DNA of 64,000 nucleotides from assembly GCA_039915085.1 (NCBI GenBank), contig JBDSOC010000098.1, forward strand, positions 1-64,000, given 5' to 3'. Of this stretch, positions 54,296-63,654 are shown one piece after another. Made by a program: the position numbers and the translations under genes. Source of the stretch: JACMLD01 sp039915085 (lineage in GTDB: Bacteria; Bacteroidota; Bacteroidia; Chitinophagales; Chitinophagaceae). The notes below the pieces were generated by a model that ran no database searches, was not told the DNA's origin, and was given only the letters and a program-made list of their open reading frames with translations. How positions within the stretch are numbered: the stretch's first letter is position 1; the number at the start of each line of letters is the position of its first letter.

Positions 54296-55981
54296 CTATT
54301 CTTTTTTATACAAAGTCACTACGCTACCAGCCGGCAATAAAATATTATCAGCGCTGTTAATTACACCGGCATCAATACAATTGTCTGTTGCTGTCGTATT
54401 AAACTGATTAAATGTTGCTGGCAAAACCGTACCACCCAGTTTGATAACCATTGGTTGTGTATTGTCGTTTATCAATACCATGGTTGTTTCTTTATTCGCG
54501 GCATGCATAAACGCAAGTGGATAGATTTTACTACCCGCAACTGCATCTGCATCAATACGGATGGCACCAGGACGTATCCACCGGTAATAATTTTTCGAAG
54601 TGTAATAACGGCTGCTTTTTGCACCAGAAGAACTCATCAGGCTGTATTCATCAAGCGTACTGCTGCTCAAGGTCCAGAATAGCCATGCTGAAACGTTCCC
54701 AAACTTAAGGGCTGTATACATTGCTTTGGATAAAGCCAGTGCACCACTCCAATCATTTTTATATCCAGATGTTTCTGTCATCCACAATGGTTTGCCATAT
54801 TGTGCGCCCCAACCAAACATCGTTTGCCATGTCTGGGCATCAGGGCTATTGGCCGTAATACCATCAAGAGCATATCCATGCACAGCAACAATGTCTGCAT
54901 ATTGTCTTGCATCCCGGTCACTGAGTGAAGGAGTTACCATTCCGGAAACACCATCCAGATAGCCTACATCTTCCGGAATAAACAGTTTTGTAGTTAATCC
55001 TTCATCTTTAAAACGTTTCCCCGTTACTTTCAGTAAATCACGCATGGCAGCACCGTTGTAAATGCAGGACTGGTACATCTGTGAAAAACGTGGTTCATTC
55101 TGAATACTAAAAGCATAGAGTTCAATGCCGGTTTGCTGTTTGAGAATTTTGACATAGGCCACACACATCTCCGCAAACTCATTGTACATATCAACCCTTA
55201 ACTGATTGTCTGTAGCGGAAGGACTTTGATTGTATGGCGGAGCTGCATTGGCAGAAGTTCCATTATCAATGCGGTTATTTGTTTTCATCCATGTGGGAGG
55301 GCTCCACACTGTGGCAATAAAAGTAGTAATGCCAGCGGCCTTGGCGTCTTTAAAAAACTGCAGGCGTGTTCCCAAAGGATTGTGCTGGCCTGAAGTCATT
55401 GTGTTCAGGTTGTATTTTGAAAGATCGGTGACAAATGGATCAGCATTGTCATTGATATATTCAAAATTGGTAGGAACCTCGTCACGTAAAACACTTACGC
55501 CCAAATCAGTTAAACGATTAATAAATTCCGGGCTTGTATAAGGCCCTGCACTCCACGGCACATCCTGGGCACCAAATCCACCAAATCCGGTCATTGTCTG
55601 GTGCGGGGAATAACTGTTAATGGTTACAGCAGTAACGTTGGTATTTATATTTACAGTCGCCTGAACAGGAGATGATTTACCATCTGTCACAGATACCTTT
55701 ACCACGTATTCCCTGTTGGCAGGAAAACTAAAAGTAATTGTACTGCCTCCCTCTTTTACAGTACCGTCTCCAAAATCCCAGATAAACTTCAAAGGATCAT
55801 TATCTGCATCACTTGCGTTTGCCGTAAAAGAAAATGAAAATGTATTCGCATTTGTCATGGATGCCGCCAGGTTTACCAACGGCATTGAATTGGCAGCTGC
55901 AGGTTCGGCAGCCTTTTTACAGGAACCAATCGGAATACCTATAAAAATTAATACAATTGACCGCACAAAAAACCGTTTCAT
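54296..55981 (-). CDS. GH30 endo-xylanase/glucanase-like lipoprotein with PKD domain
   Basis: 561 residues from ATG 55981 (MKRFFVRSIVLIFIG). An upstream ATG at 56008 lies inside a terminator hairpin and is less likely. The lipobox is PIGSCKKA. A PKD-like domain follows (DADNDPLKFIWDFGDGTVKE, about residues 45-120), then the GH30 barrel from SPHQTMTGFGGFGAQD. Catalytic residues: acid/base Glu in FSIQNEPRF and nucleophile Glu in WMTETSGYK. The C-terminal beta-sandwich covers the last 90 residues. Relatives cut glucuronoxylan or beta-1,6-glucan; as an outer-surface lipoprotein after SusD it is likely the surface endo-enzyme of this locus. Confidence 0.88.
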   Translation of the reverse strand: MKRFFVRSIVLIFIGIPIGSCKKAAEPAAANSMPLVNLAASMTNANTFSFSFTANASDADNDPLKFIWDFGDGTVKEGGSTITFSFPANREYVVKVSVTDGKSSPVQATVNINTNVTAVTINSYSPHQTMTGFGGFGAQDVPWSAGPYTSPEFINRLTDLGVSVLRDEVPTNFEYINDNADPFVTDLSKYNLNTMTSGQHNPLGTRLQFFKDAKAAGITTFIATVWSPPTWMKTNNRIDNGTSANAAPPYNQSPSATDNQLRVDMYNEFAEMCVAYVKILKQQTGIELYAFSIQNEPRFSQMYQSCIYNGAAMRDLLKVTGKRFKDEGLTTKLFIPEDVGYLDGVSGMVTPSLSDRDARQYADIVAVHGYALDGITANSPDAQTWQTMFGWGAQYGKPLWMTETSGYKNDWSGALALSKAMYTALKFGNVSAWLFWTLSSSTLDEYSLMSSSGAKSSRYYTSKNYYRWIRPGAIRIDADAVAGSKIYPLAFMHAANKETTMVLINDNTQPMVIKLGGTVLPATFNQFNTTATDNCIDAGVINSADNILLPAGSVVTLYKKE

Positions 55982-55995
55982 TTTAATAAGTTTTA

Positions 55996-56027
55996 AAAAG
56001 GCTCCCATAAAGAGAGCCTTTTAGTAA
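55996..56027 (-). terminator. Hairpin between SusD and GH30 genes
   Basis: On the minus strand AAAAGGCTC pairs with GAGCCTTTTT across a 9-base loop and runs into T residues, between the SusD stop (56051) and the GH30 start (55981). It looks like a partial terminator that would reduce GH30 transcription relative to susCD. Confidence 0.7.
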
Positions 56028-56050
56028 ACCAAACTGCGTATTAAAAAATT

Positions 56051-57553
56051 TTAATATCCAGGATTCTGTTTCATATTTGAGTTAACATCCAGTTCGCTGT
56101 TGGGGATGGGCATATATAAATGTTTTTTAACATCAAAAGCAATAGGCACATTGGAACTAAAAAACGCATTGTCTAGGGTGATAATACCCTGCAGCTGCCA
56201 TCTCCTCAAGTCAAACCAGCGCTGACCTTCCCCTGCAAGTTCAAGCAACCTTTCGTTCATTATCCAACCCATGATTTTTGTCTTATCGGTTTCAGATACC
56301 AGATAGTTTGCAGGAACAAGTCCGCCTGCTTTCATATTCCTTGCCCTTGTTCGTACCTGGTTAATCAGGGCAATGGCATCTGTAGTCAGGCCACCCGATT
56401 GCAGAGTAGCTTCAGCTTTTAATAATAATACGTCAGCATATCTGAGGATGCGTGTATTGTTCGCAGATGCTACCCCAGATTGCGTGAATTTGTCCCTTGT
56501 AACATATTTCCTAATGGTCCTGTCAGCGATATCAAGTGTGGTATCCATGCGTGGATCACCAGCATCATAAGCAGCAGCGAGTTTAGTGGTTGCATAAAAC
56601 CTTGACTGCCCGAACAAGGAGAAATTATTATTATAATACCCGTAATATGTCGACATTGATCCAATCGGATTATCAAAATCGTTTGACAGCCATACGTTGT
56701 CAGACCCAAAAGGCTGCGATGCCTGAAATTCAAAAAGAGATTCGCTGTTATTTTCTGTATCAAATGCAAAATTATCTGCAAAGTTTACCACTAGTGATAA
56801 ACCTGTAATTTTATTAAACGCAGTGATAGCTGCTGTAAAGTCTGCAGGACCTTTGGTCACCGAGCCTTTAAACACCTGCGATTTTCCCAGCATGCCATTT
56901 GCGCCATTAGACGTGATTCTGCCCCTGTTTGAGGCATCCCATGTAAGAGGCAGCAATGCGGCAGCATCAGTAAAATCTGTAATAGCCTGTTCCAGTAACT
57001 GCGTGCCGCTTGTATTGCCTGGCGTAAACTGAGAGGCTTCAGTCACTCTTTCATTGCGCAAAGGCGCAGTCCCATAATAATTCCAAAGGTGATAATAAGC
57101 AAGGCCTCTGAGAAATAATGCTTCACCTTTATTATAATTTTTCAGGTTGGCAGTTTTATAAATACCATCCTTTACAGCAGCTATTTTTTCAAGCGCTACA
57201 TTGGCACGTGCGATCATCTGGTACCAGGTAGAATACATGTAACTCACCCTTCCATTACTGGGCTGTAGCTGACCAAACACTTCGAATGCCTGGTTATTAT
57301 CATTGGTAGTAATGTCATCGCCTTCTGCATAAATCATAGGAGAAAGCGGGCTGCCACCATTGAACCAGTATACATCACTTAATTTTGAATAAACCCCAAA
57401 AATGGCTTTTTGAAAATCCGATTCCTGTGCATAAAAGTTGGCTTCGGTTGGGCCATGAGGAAGAAGCTCCAATTCATTTTTGTTGCAACTCAAACAGAAA
57501 ACTATGCTGGCCGTCAGGCTCAAACAAATTGTTTTCAAAATATATCGTTTCAT
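56051..57553 (-). CDS. susD: SusD/RagB family glycan-binding lipoprotein
   Basis: A 500-residue outer-membrane surface lipoprotein; the lipobox FCLSCNKN is at about residues 19-26. Early motif FYAQESDFQKAIFGVYSKLSD, the TPR-containing middle with YKTANLKNYNKGEALFLRGLAYYHLWNYYG, and the C-terminal pattern ILRYADVLLLKAEA, NERLLELAGEGQRWFDLRRW and NPGY end are diagnostic. It caps the SusC porin and captures glycan. The gene follows susC by 26 bp on the same strand. Ligand specificity cannot be read. Confidence 0.96.
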   Translation of the reverse strand: MKRYILKTICLSLTASIVFCLSCNKNELELLPHGPTEANFYAQESDFQKAIFGVYSKLSDVYWFNGGSPLSPMIYAEGDDITTNDNNQAFEVFGQLQPSNGRVSYMYSTWYQMIARANVALEKIAAVKDGIYKTANLKNYNKGEALFLRGLAYYHLWNYYGTAPLRNERVTEASQFTPGNTSGTQLLEQAITDFTDAAALLPLTWDASNRGRITSNGANGMLGKSQVFKGSVTKGPADFTAAITAFNKITGLSLVVNFADNFAFDTENNSESLFEFQASQPFGSDNVWLSNDFDNPIGSMSTYYGYYNNNFSLFGQSRFYATTKLAAAYDAGDPRMDTTLDIADRTIRKYVTRDKFTQSGVASANNTRILRYADVLLLKAEATLQSGGLTTDAIALINQVRTRARNMKAGGLVPANYLVSETDKTKIMGWIMNERLLELAGEGQRWFDLRRWQLQGIITLDNAFFSSNVPIAFDVKKHLYMPIPNSELDVNSNMKQNPGY

Positions 57554-57579
57554 AATAATTAATTATTTAATAAATATTA

Positions 57580-60500
57580 TTAAAAACCTGCAGTAACCCC
57601 TACCAGGAACTGGCGGGTAACAGGAATCACATCGTTTTCAGGATCTAATCCGGTATATTTGGTTATAGTAAAAAGATTTACTGCACTTACATATATACGT
57701 AAGTTTTGCGCAAATTTTGCTTTATTTAAAAGCGTAGGAGGAATCTTATAACCCACCTGCAGATTTTTAAGCCTCAGGTAACTTGCGTTCTCTACAAAAC
57801 GGTTTGAAATACGGTTGAATCCGCCCGGATCACCATACACGGCGCGGGGAATAGTCGAGGAATGATTGGCTGGAGTCCACCGGTTAAGGGTTGTAGCCCA
57901 CTGATTGGCGGCACCACTCATTGCTTCGAGGCCTGATCTGACTCCATTGTATTTTTGCACATCACCCACCCCCTGGAAGAAGATACTTAAATCGAATCCT
58001 TTCCAGTCAGCCCCCATAGACAGGCCATAATAATAGCCTGGAATTGTTTTTCCCAGGTAAGTTCTGTCGTTTGAATTGATGAGACTATCCGGTGATGGAT
58101 TGTACCTGGCTTTGGAGCCCGCTTGGGGATTACCGTATACGTCTTGAAAATACATATCTCCTGGCTTATAGGTATACCCTCCTATATTTCCATCTCCTTT
58201 CGGGTGAGTCGTTTTCCAGGCGTCAATTTCCGCTTGATTTTGAAAAACGCCGCCTGTCTTATAGCCCCATAAATAAAACATTGAATAACCTTCTTCAATT
58301 CTTCCAAATTCGTTGCCAATTGGTGAACCGCCATTTAATTTGTCAACCCTGTTCTTTACAGTAGTAATATTACCAGACACATTAAAATTAACGGGCCCTA
58401 TTTTAGCATTATAGCCAAGCTGCAATTCTATGCCCTTGTTACTAACCTGGGCGACATTTAAATTGGCCGCCTGTTCAATACCGGTGTTCGGAGGCAATGA
58501 AACGGATTGGATAATGTCAAACGTTGTTTTATTATAGTATTCAGCAGTCACAGTAAATTTATTTTGAAACAATGCTGCATCAAATCCTACACTGGTCGTT
58601 TTGACTTTTTCCCAGGTAAGCGTTTTGTTGGCAAAGTTTGGTAATACAGCACCCTGATTTTGCGTACCGAACGCATTGCCATTTCCGGAACCAGTGGGAA
58701 AATCAGAACTCAAACTTACATTTGAAAGAAACTGGTAAGGGCTGGCAGACTGGAAATTACCCAGCGTTCCCCAACCACCCCTGATTTTTAAATCATTGAT
58801 AAAAGTGCTTTTTGGAAAGAAATCTTCCGAACTGATTCTCCACGCTCCTGCGAAAGCAGTAAATGTTTCCCATTTGTTTCCTGGAGCCAGCCTGGAAGAA
58901 CCATCCCTTCTTGCAGTTGCATCAAAATAGTATTTGTCTTTGAACTTATAACTTACCCTTCCCAGGTAACCTATCAATGCATCTTCCTGGAGAATGCCGG
59001 CAAAACCTGATGTATACGGCGGCTGATTGGCTATACCCCGATACTGTAAATCTATATAATTTACATTTCCAGACAAATCATTGACATTCCATCTTGAAAA
59101 CTGATCAGATGCGTTAAGTAATATATCGACACTGTGATTTTTTGCAAATAGATGTGTGTAGGTAAGTGAAAGTTCTTTGTTCAAGTTATATGTCTTTCCT
59201 TCCCTTTCTCCATATCTGCCCTTTGTATTGCCGTCGGTACCTGCGTACGGGTTACCCGGTGTTTGGGAAAAACGCCATTGATCCAAATCCTGCCAGCTTT
59301 TGCGCAGATTTGTAAAATATTGACCGCCCAGTGAACCTTTTAATCTGAGGCCGGTAATTGGTTCAATTTGGATGTAAGCATTTCCGAGTCCATTCATCAA
59401 CTGGTAGGAATTGTCGCCGAGTTGTTGGAATGCAAAAACATTGAACCTGGTCTGTTGACCCCATAGTAATTTGGGATCTCCATTTGCGAATAAATAAGGA
59501 GCTCCTGCATCCAATTTTGTGGGATCATAAGCAGGATTTGCAACAAAACTGCCTGAACCCACGGGCGCAAAGCCAGTTTTATCTGCAGCACTATAAATGG
59601 GCTGGAAAGGAATTGTTGCCATCATCGTGCCTAAATCAGCGCCTGTATTCTGAACAGCATTTTCCTGGATCAGGCGAATATTTAAGCCCGCAGAAATATA
59701 TTTTGAAATCTTTGTATCCAAATTTGTCACCACAGAATAACGTTCAAGGCTATTGGCTTTTAAGGGGCTTTCAGTCTTTGAATATCCCGCAGAAAAATAG
59801 TAAGTTGAGTTTTCACTTCCACCGGAAACACGAGCACTGTAGTCATGCATCGGGGCATTTTTATTTCTTAATTCCTTATCCCAGTTATATGTTGGACTGT
59901 TGCCAACATATGCTGGATTGCCTGCATCATATAATGGCCCATATTTTTGTGCAAAAGTTGTATTTGCATCCGGGTTATTGGCATATGCTTCCTGTAACAG
60001 TGTAAAATACTGTTGGGTATTTAGCGTCTTTATCGTCCTTGGAATGTTTTGTATGCCATAGCTTGCATTGACTTCAACACGGGGGCGTCCCGATTTTCCC
60101 TTTTTGGTTGTAATAAGAATAACACCATTCGAAGCCCGAACGCCATAGATAGCCGCTGCAGACGCATCTTTTAAAACCGTCATTGATTCAATGTCTGCCG
60201 GATTTATCATTGAAAATATATTAAGCGGAGAGCGGATATCTCCGATTGCACCATCGGTAACACCAGCGCCTCCTTCAAAAATCGGAATGCCATCGATAAC
60301 ATATAAAGGCTCACTGAATCCAAAAGTATTAACGCCCCTTATCCTTACCGTAGGCCTTGCACCAGGATCACCACCCCCACTGGCAATAAATACCCCCGCT
60401 GCCTTACCCTGCAAGGCAAGTTCAGGTGTTAACGACGTGCTTTTCTCGATGTCTGCTGATGAAACTGAGCTCACAGCACCGGTCAGGTCTTTTTTCTTCC

Positions 60501-61218
60501 TGCTGCCATACCCAATAACCACAACTTCATCTACCCGCGTGTCTTTCAACGCCAGCTTGATTTTGAAAGATCCGGTTTTAGAAATTTTTATTTCATAGCT
60601 ATCATACCCAACATATGAAATAACAAGGGTGCCACCACCGTCCGGAACCTGCAAATTGAATTCCCCATTTGCATTGGTGGTCGTTCCAATATCGGCAGTT
60701 TTTAGTTTTATGCTGGCACCGGAAAGAGGCTTTCCTGTCGCCGCATCGGTAACTGTTCCGGAAACAGTCATCACGACAAGTGAATTTTCTACAATTGGTT
60801 TTTCATTATTAATTTCTTCCTTTTGCTTTATTACGATTGTTTTTCCAACCAGGCTATAGGTCAGTGGCTGATCTTTAAAACAAACATCCAGTACGTTAGT
60901 AAGCGATTCATTTTTTGCCTTTATGGTTACAATTTTAGCCTGCTTTAACCAGGCGTAATCATAAAAAAATACATAACCGGATTGGTGTTCAATTTCCTTG
61001 AATACTTGTTCCAGCGGAATATTTCTCCCTGAAATGGATATTTGGGAATATCCATTTGCACTGACCTGCATACATAGAGCCAATAATAAAAAAGCAGATA
61101 ATTTCATAATTCTCAGAATTTGCCTGGTTATCCTGATGTTTTCTGGGAACAAGCAGTGGCTTTTTTTCGTAATTGGTTCTTTAACAGAACCAGCTTTACA
61201 AAGTGCCTTAAAATGCAT
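57580..61218 (-). CDS. susC: SusC/RagA TonB-dependent transporter with STN domain
   Basis: 1,212 residues from ATG 61218 (MHFKALCKAG), the start seen in relatives; the longer frame from 61284 is less likely. A second Met at residue 38 begins the signal peptide MKLSAFLLLALCMQVSANGY. The STN/secretin domain (SGYVFFYDYAWLKQAKI) signals to the FecR protein. A carboxypeptidase-regulatory-like domain (VSGTVTDAATGKPLSGASI), plug (IRGVNTFGFSEPLYVIDGIP) and 22-strand barrel follow. The presence of STN plus adjacent sigma/anti-sigma genes shows transcription is induced through surface signalling. It imports oligosaccharides with SusD. Confidence 0.95.
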   Translation of the reverse strand: MHFKALCKAGSVKEPITKKSHCLFPENIRITRQILRIMKLSAFLLLALCMQVSANGYSQISISGRNIPLEQVFKEIEHQSGYVFFYDYAWLKQAKIVTIKAKNESLTNVLDVCFKDQPLTYSLVGKTIVIKQKEEINNEKPIVENSLVVMTVSGTVTDAATGKPLSGASIKLKTADIGTTTNANGEFNLQVPDGGGTLVISYVGYDSYEIKISKTGSFKIKLALKDTRVDEVVVIGYGSRKKKDLTGAVSSVSSADIEKSTSLTPELALQGKAAGVFIASGGGDPGARPTVRIRGVNTFGFSEPLYVIDGIPIFEGGAGVTDGAIGDIRSPLNIFSMINPADIESMTVLKDASAAAIYGVRASNGVILITTKKGKSGRPRVEVNASYGIQNIPRTIKTLNTQQYFTLLQEAYANNPDANTTFAQKYGPLYDAGNPAYVGNSPTYNWDKELRNKNAPMHDYSARVSGGSENSTYYFSAGYSKTESPLKANSLERYSVVTNLDTKISKYISAGLNIRLIQENAVQNTGADLGTMMATIPFQPIYSAADKTGFAPVGSGSFVANPAYDPTKLDAGAPYLFANGDPKLLWGQQTRFNVFAFQQLGDNSYQLMNGLGNAYIQIEPITGLRLKGSLGGQYFTNLRKSWQDLDQWRFSQTPGNPYAGTDGNTKGRYGEREGKTYNLNKELSLTYTHLFAKNHSVDILLNASDQFSRWNVNDLSGNVNYIDLQYRGIANQPPYTSGFAGILQEDALIGYLGRVSYKFKDKYYFDATARRDGSSRLAPGNKWETFTAFAGAWRISSEDFFPKSTFINDLKIRGGWGTLGNFQSASPYQFLSNVSLSSDFPTGSGNGNAFGTQNQGAVLPNFANKTLTWEKVKTTSVGFDAALFQNKFTVTAEYYNKTTFDIIQSVSLPPNTGIEQAANLNVAQVSNKGIELQLGYNAKIGPVNFNVSGNITTVKNRVDKLNGGSPIGNEFGRIEEGYSMFYLWGYKTGGVFQNQAEIDAWKTTHPKGDGNIGGYTYKPGDMYFQDVYGNPQAGSKARYNPSPDSLINSNDRTYLGKTIPGYYYGLSMGADWKGFDLSIFFQGVGDVQKYNGVRSGLEAMSGAANQWATTLNRWTPANHSSTIPRAVYGDPGGFNRISNRFVENASYLRLKNLQVGYKIPPTLLNKAKFAQNLRIYVSAVNLFTITKYTGLDPENDVIPVTRQFLVGVTAGF

Positions 61219-61288
61219 AGCTTTGATTGTTTTAGTTAATGAATATGTAACCTTCGTGGGTTTAATAAAAAATTGACAAAACATTCCA

Positions 61289-61320
61289 CCAGAAGTATCT
61301 CACTACTTCTGGCTTTTTTT
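61289..61320 (+). terminator. Hairpin between fecR and susC
   Basis: Perfect 9-bp stem CCAGAAGTA / TACTTCTGG with TCTCAC loop and seven T on its plus-strand side. On the minus strand (the direction of the flanking genes) the T-run is on the wrong side, so it might instead shape an mRNA leader. Confidence 0.55.
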
Positions 61321-61336
61321 GTCAACCAAACATTCT

Positions 61337-62536
61337 TTATGGTTTAACAATTATCTTTTTATTCTCAATGCTAAAATGCACTTTACTTTCTTCAAGAATT
61401 TTTAAAACTTCCGAAGCATTACTCTTGCGGTCTATTTTACCACCAAAAAAACGCTGCGGTATTTTGCCTTCATAAAAAATTTCAACGTCATACCACCTTC
61501 CTATTTGACGCATGACTGTTTGTAAATCAGCTTTATTAAAAGAAAAATAACCATTTTTCCAAGCAACAACCTCATCCATATCAATATCATCCAAAACCCG
61601 AATGATACCTGAAGAAGTTACAAGCTGCGCCTGTTGACCAGGCTTAAGAGAAATTATATTACCGGATTTTGAAAGTTCAATACTGCCTTCCAGCAAAGAC
61701 GTCTTAACAGCCATTTCATCACTGTAAGCGTTTACATTAAAATGCGTTCCCAATACTTTTACCTCCATTCCATTTACGCTTACTTTAAAAGGCATGCGGG
61801 CATCGTGTGCGATTTCAAAATATACTTCTCCGGATATTTCAACTTTTCTTTCATTGCCAGTAAATGCGGTAGGATATTTAATTGAAGAGGCGGCGTTCAG
61901 CCATACATGGCTACCATCGGGTAAATTGAGTTTATATTGGCCGCCCCGTGGGGTCGATAAGGTATTAAACTCTATTTCAGAAGGCTTATTGCTGCCTGTT
62001 AGCTTATATTCCAGTTGGGCACCATTGGATTTATTTACTTCTACATTACCTTGTTTGGCGATGTGTCCATTTTTTTCATCATCTAGTGCAATTACTGATC
62101 CGTCAGCGAGCGTAAGTACAGCTTTATTACGACCAGGGGCAACTTCATTTTTTATCTTCAGCAAAGAAGGTTGAATCCTCTTATCCTGACTGTTTGTATT
62201 TGTTATCAGCCAGCCCGCGATTACTGCAACACCAATAAATATGGCCGCAACAAGTTGAAAACTCCCTGACCAGTAAATAACTTTGGTTTTCCGGACCGTT
62301 ATATTATTGCCAAGTTCATATTGGTCAATGGTTGCTTCAATACTGGCCGCCAGATTAGGGTGTAAAGAGGAAGGTGATGAAAAAGGCTTTGAAAAATTGC
62401 TGTAGTCATTTAGAATTTCATCAATTTCAGTAAGAGGAGCGCTTATAAGCCAGTTTTTAAACTCCTGGTGCTCCGCTTCGGTGTATGTACCAGCGGCATA
62501 TTTTTCAATAAAAGATGTAATTTCCAATGGCTGCAT
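61337..62536 (-). CDS. FecR-type anti-sigma factor
   Basis: A 399-residue inner-membrane regulator. The N-terminal cytoplasmic part is about 90 residues (FIEKYAAGTYTEAEHQEFKNW), followed by one membrane segment (about 90-112, LVAAIFIGVAVIAGWLI). The periplasmic FecR domain has TLSTPRGGQYKLNLPDGSHVWLNAASSI, ERKVEISGEVYFEIAHD and VLGTHFNVNAYSD, and the C-terminal DUF4974 domain is NKADLQTVMRQIGRWYDVEI. It would hold the sigma factor encoded upstream inactive until SusC is occupied. The two genes are 64 bp apart. Confidence 0.94.
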   Translation of the reverse strand: MQPLEITSFIEKYAAGTYTEAEHQEFKNWLISAPLTEIDEILNDYSNFSKPFSSPSSLHPNLAASIEATIDQYELGNNITVRKTKVIYWSGSFQLVAAIFIGVAVIAGWLITNTNSQDKRIQPSLLKIKNEVAPGRNKAVLTLADGSVIALDDEKNGHIAKQGNVEVNKSNGAQLEYKLTGSNKPSEIEFNTLSTPRGGQYKLNLPDGSHVWLNAASSIKYPTAFTGNERKVEISGEVYFEIAHDARMPFKVSVNGMEVKVLGTHFNVNAYSDEMAVKTSLLEGSIELSKSGNIISLKPGQQAQLVTSSGIIRVLDDIDMDEVVAWKNGYFSFNKADLQTVMRQIGRWYDVEIFYEGKIPQRFFGGKIDRKSNASEVLKILEESKVHFSIENKKIIVKP

Positions 62537-62600
62537 TCGTGTATGTTAAAAGGAAGACGATCCACAACATAAAAAGTACCCCTCTGTACTATTTTTTTTT

Positions 62601-63200
62601 TTAGAAAGAATGTAAAACTGCTATTATAAAAACGGTAAGTAGTATCTCGCTATGCGAAGAAAGGTATTGCCGGACAAAACATGTCCCAATATGAAGCTGC
62701 TTTTTTACCACGCATTTCGAAATATTAAGCTGTTGCGCGATTTCATTCATTGAAAGTCCGTTTTCAGTGTTAAGCCGGAAGATGATCTTTCGTTTAAGCG
62801 GCAATTTTCCAACAGCCATTTGTACGATACCATAATATTCTTTATATGCACATTGATCACTTGTTGTGGCCTGTGACAGTGCACGGGTGCTTTTTATTTC
62901 TGATAGCACACGGTGCCTGATTTGATAATGGCGGATATTATCGAGCATTCTATATTTTGCCATGCGGAACAAATAGTCTTTTACAGATTCTACCTGTGTT
63001 AGTTTTTTACGTTGTTCCCATATTTTTATAAATATTTCCTGTGCAATTTCTTCTGTATCTTCTTTACATTTGGTAAAAAGAAAAATATAATGATATATCG
63101 GATCGAGATAGGTTAGATAAAATTGCGTATAAGCTGCGCGGTCACCCGTTGCGATCATCGCAAGCATGAGTTTCTCATCATTAATTTTGGCAGTTGGCAT
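62601..63200 (-). CDS. ECF RNA polymerase sigma factor (Bacteroidota type)
   Basis: A 199-residue sigma-70-like protein. Region 2: FYLTYLDPIYHYIFLFTKCKEDTEEIAQEIFIKIWE and YLFRMAKYRMLDNIRHYQ. Region 4: GLSMNEIAQQLNISKCVVKKQL with a helix-turn-helix, then a hydrophobic C-terminal end, common in this group. It is encoded with FecR and SusCD, the usual inducible glycan-locus signalling unit. A repeat of the ACAGTA type lies about 95 bp upstream, suggesting a second layer of control. Confidence 0.94.
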   Translation of the reverse strand: MPTAKINDEKLMLAMIATGDRAAYTQFYLTYLDPIYHYIFLFTKCKEDTEEIAQEIFIKIWEQRKKLTQVESVKDYLFRMAKYRMLDNIRHYQIRHRVLSEIKSTRALSQATTSDQCAYKEYYGIVQMAVGKLPLKRKIIFRLNTENGLSMNEIAQQLNISKCVVKKQLHIGTCFVRQYLSSHSEILLTVFIIAVLHSF

Positions 63201-63294
63201 GGTAATCAGTTATCTTATACGCAAATTGAAAAATGGCAGTCCTTTGTCTGATTATAATTCCTTTATAAAGGTAAATACAATATTTCCCGTTCCA

Positions 63295-63315
63295 TACTGT
63301 GCTATACTATACCGT
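63295..63315 (-). promoter_or_regulatory. ACAGTA tandem repeat site 6
   Basis: On the minus strand ATAGTA and ACAGTA are 10 bp apart (plus-strand TACTGT at 63295 and TACTAT at 63305), with a third degenerate copy at 63310. It lies about 95 bp upstream of the sigma factor gene. Confidence 0.45.
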
Positions 63316-63335
63316 GTCAGATCCTTAGTCAAGTT

Positions 63336-63650
63336 TCAGAATTGTCTTTTAATTACAGTCATATCGTGTAAATCTTTCTTTATCATAATAAAATATTTAC
63401 CAATGCCATTGTTCTTCACTTCTGCTGCAGAAAGCGTAACCGAGCCTTTGTGATTGCTCACAGAAAAATTATGACGGCCCTACAGTTGGTTCGATAAAAA
63501 TTATGTCTTCAGTACTCTTAAGTTTTAAAAAATCAAGGTCGCAGCCTTTATCGGCCTGCAATACTTCACGTATGTATAATTGTGGATAGCCCCTCTGCTT
63601 TGTATTTGTTGGTGCAAAAAAAGTATTTACTCTATAAAGTCTTTAATAAA
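63336..63650 (-). pseudogene. Unidentified secreted protein, C-terminal remnant
   Basis: Minus-strand pieces: FFAPTNTKQRGYPQLYI, EVLQADKGCDLDFLKL, KSTEDIIFIEPTVG, then in another frame SNHKGSVTLSAAEV, KNNGIGKYFIMIKKD and a final VIKRQF stop at 63336. At least one frameshift is near 63470. I do not recognise the family. It lies downstream of the partial protein at the window end and might have been its operon neighbour. Confidence 0.45.
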
Positions 63651-63654
63651 ATTA

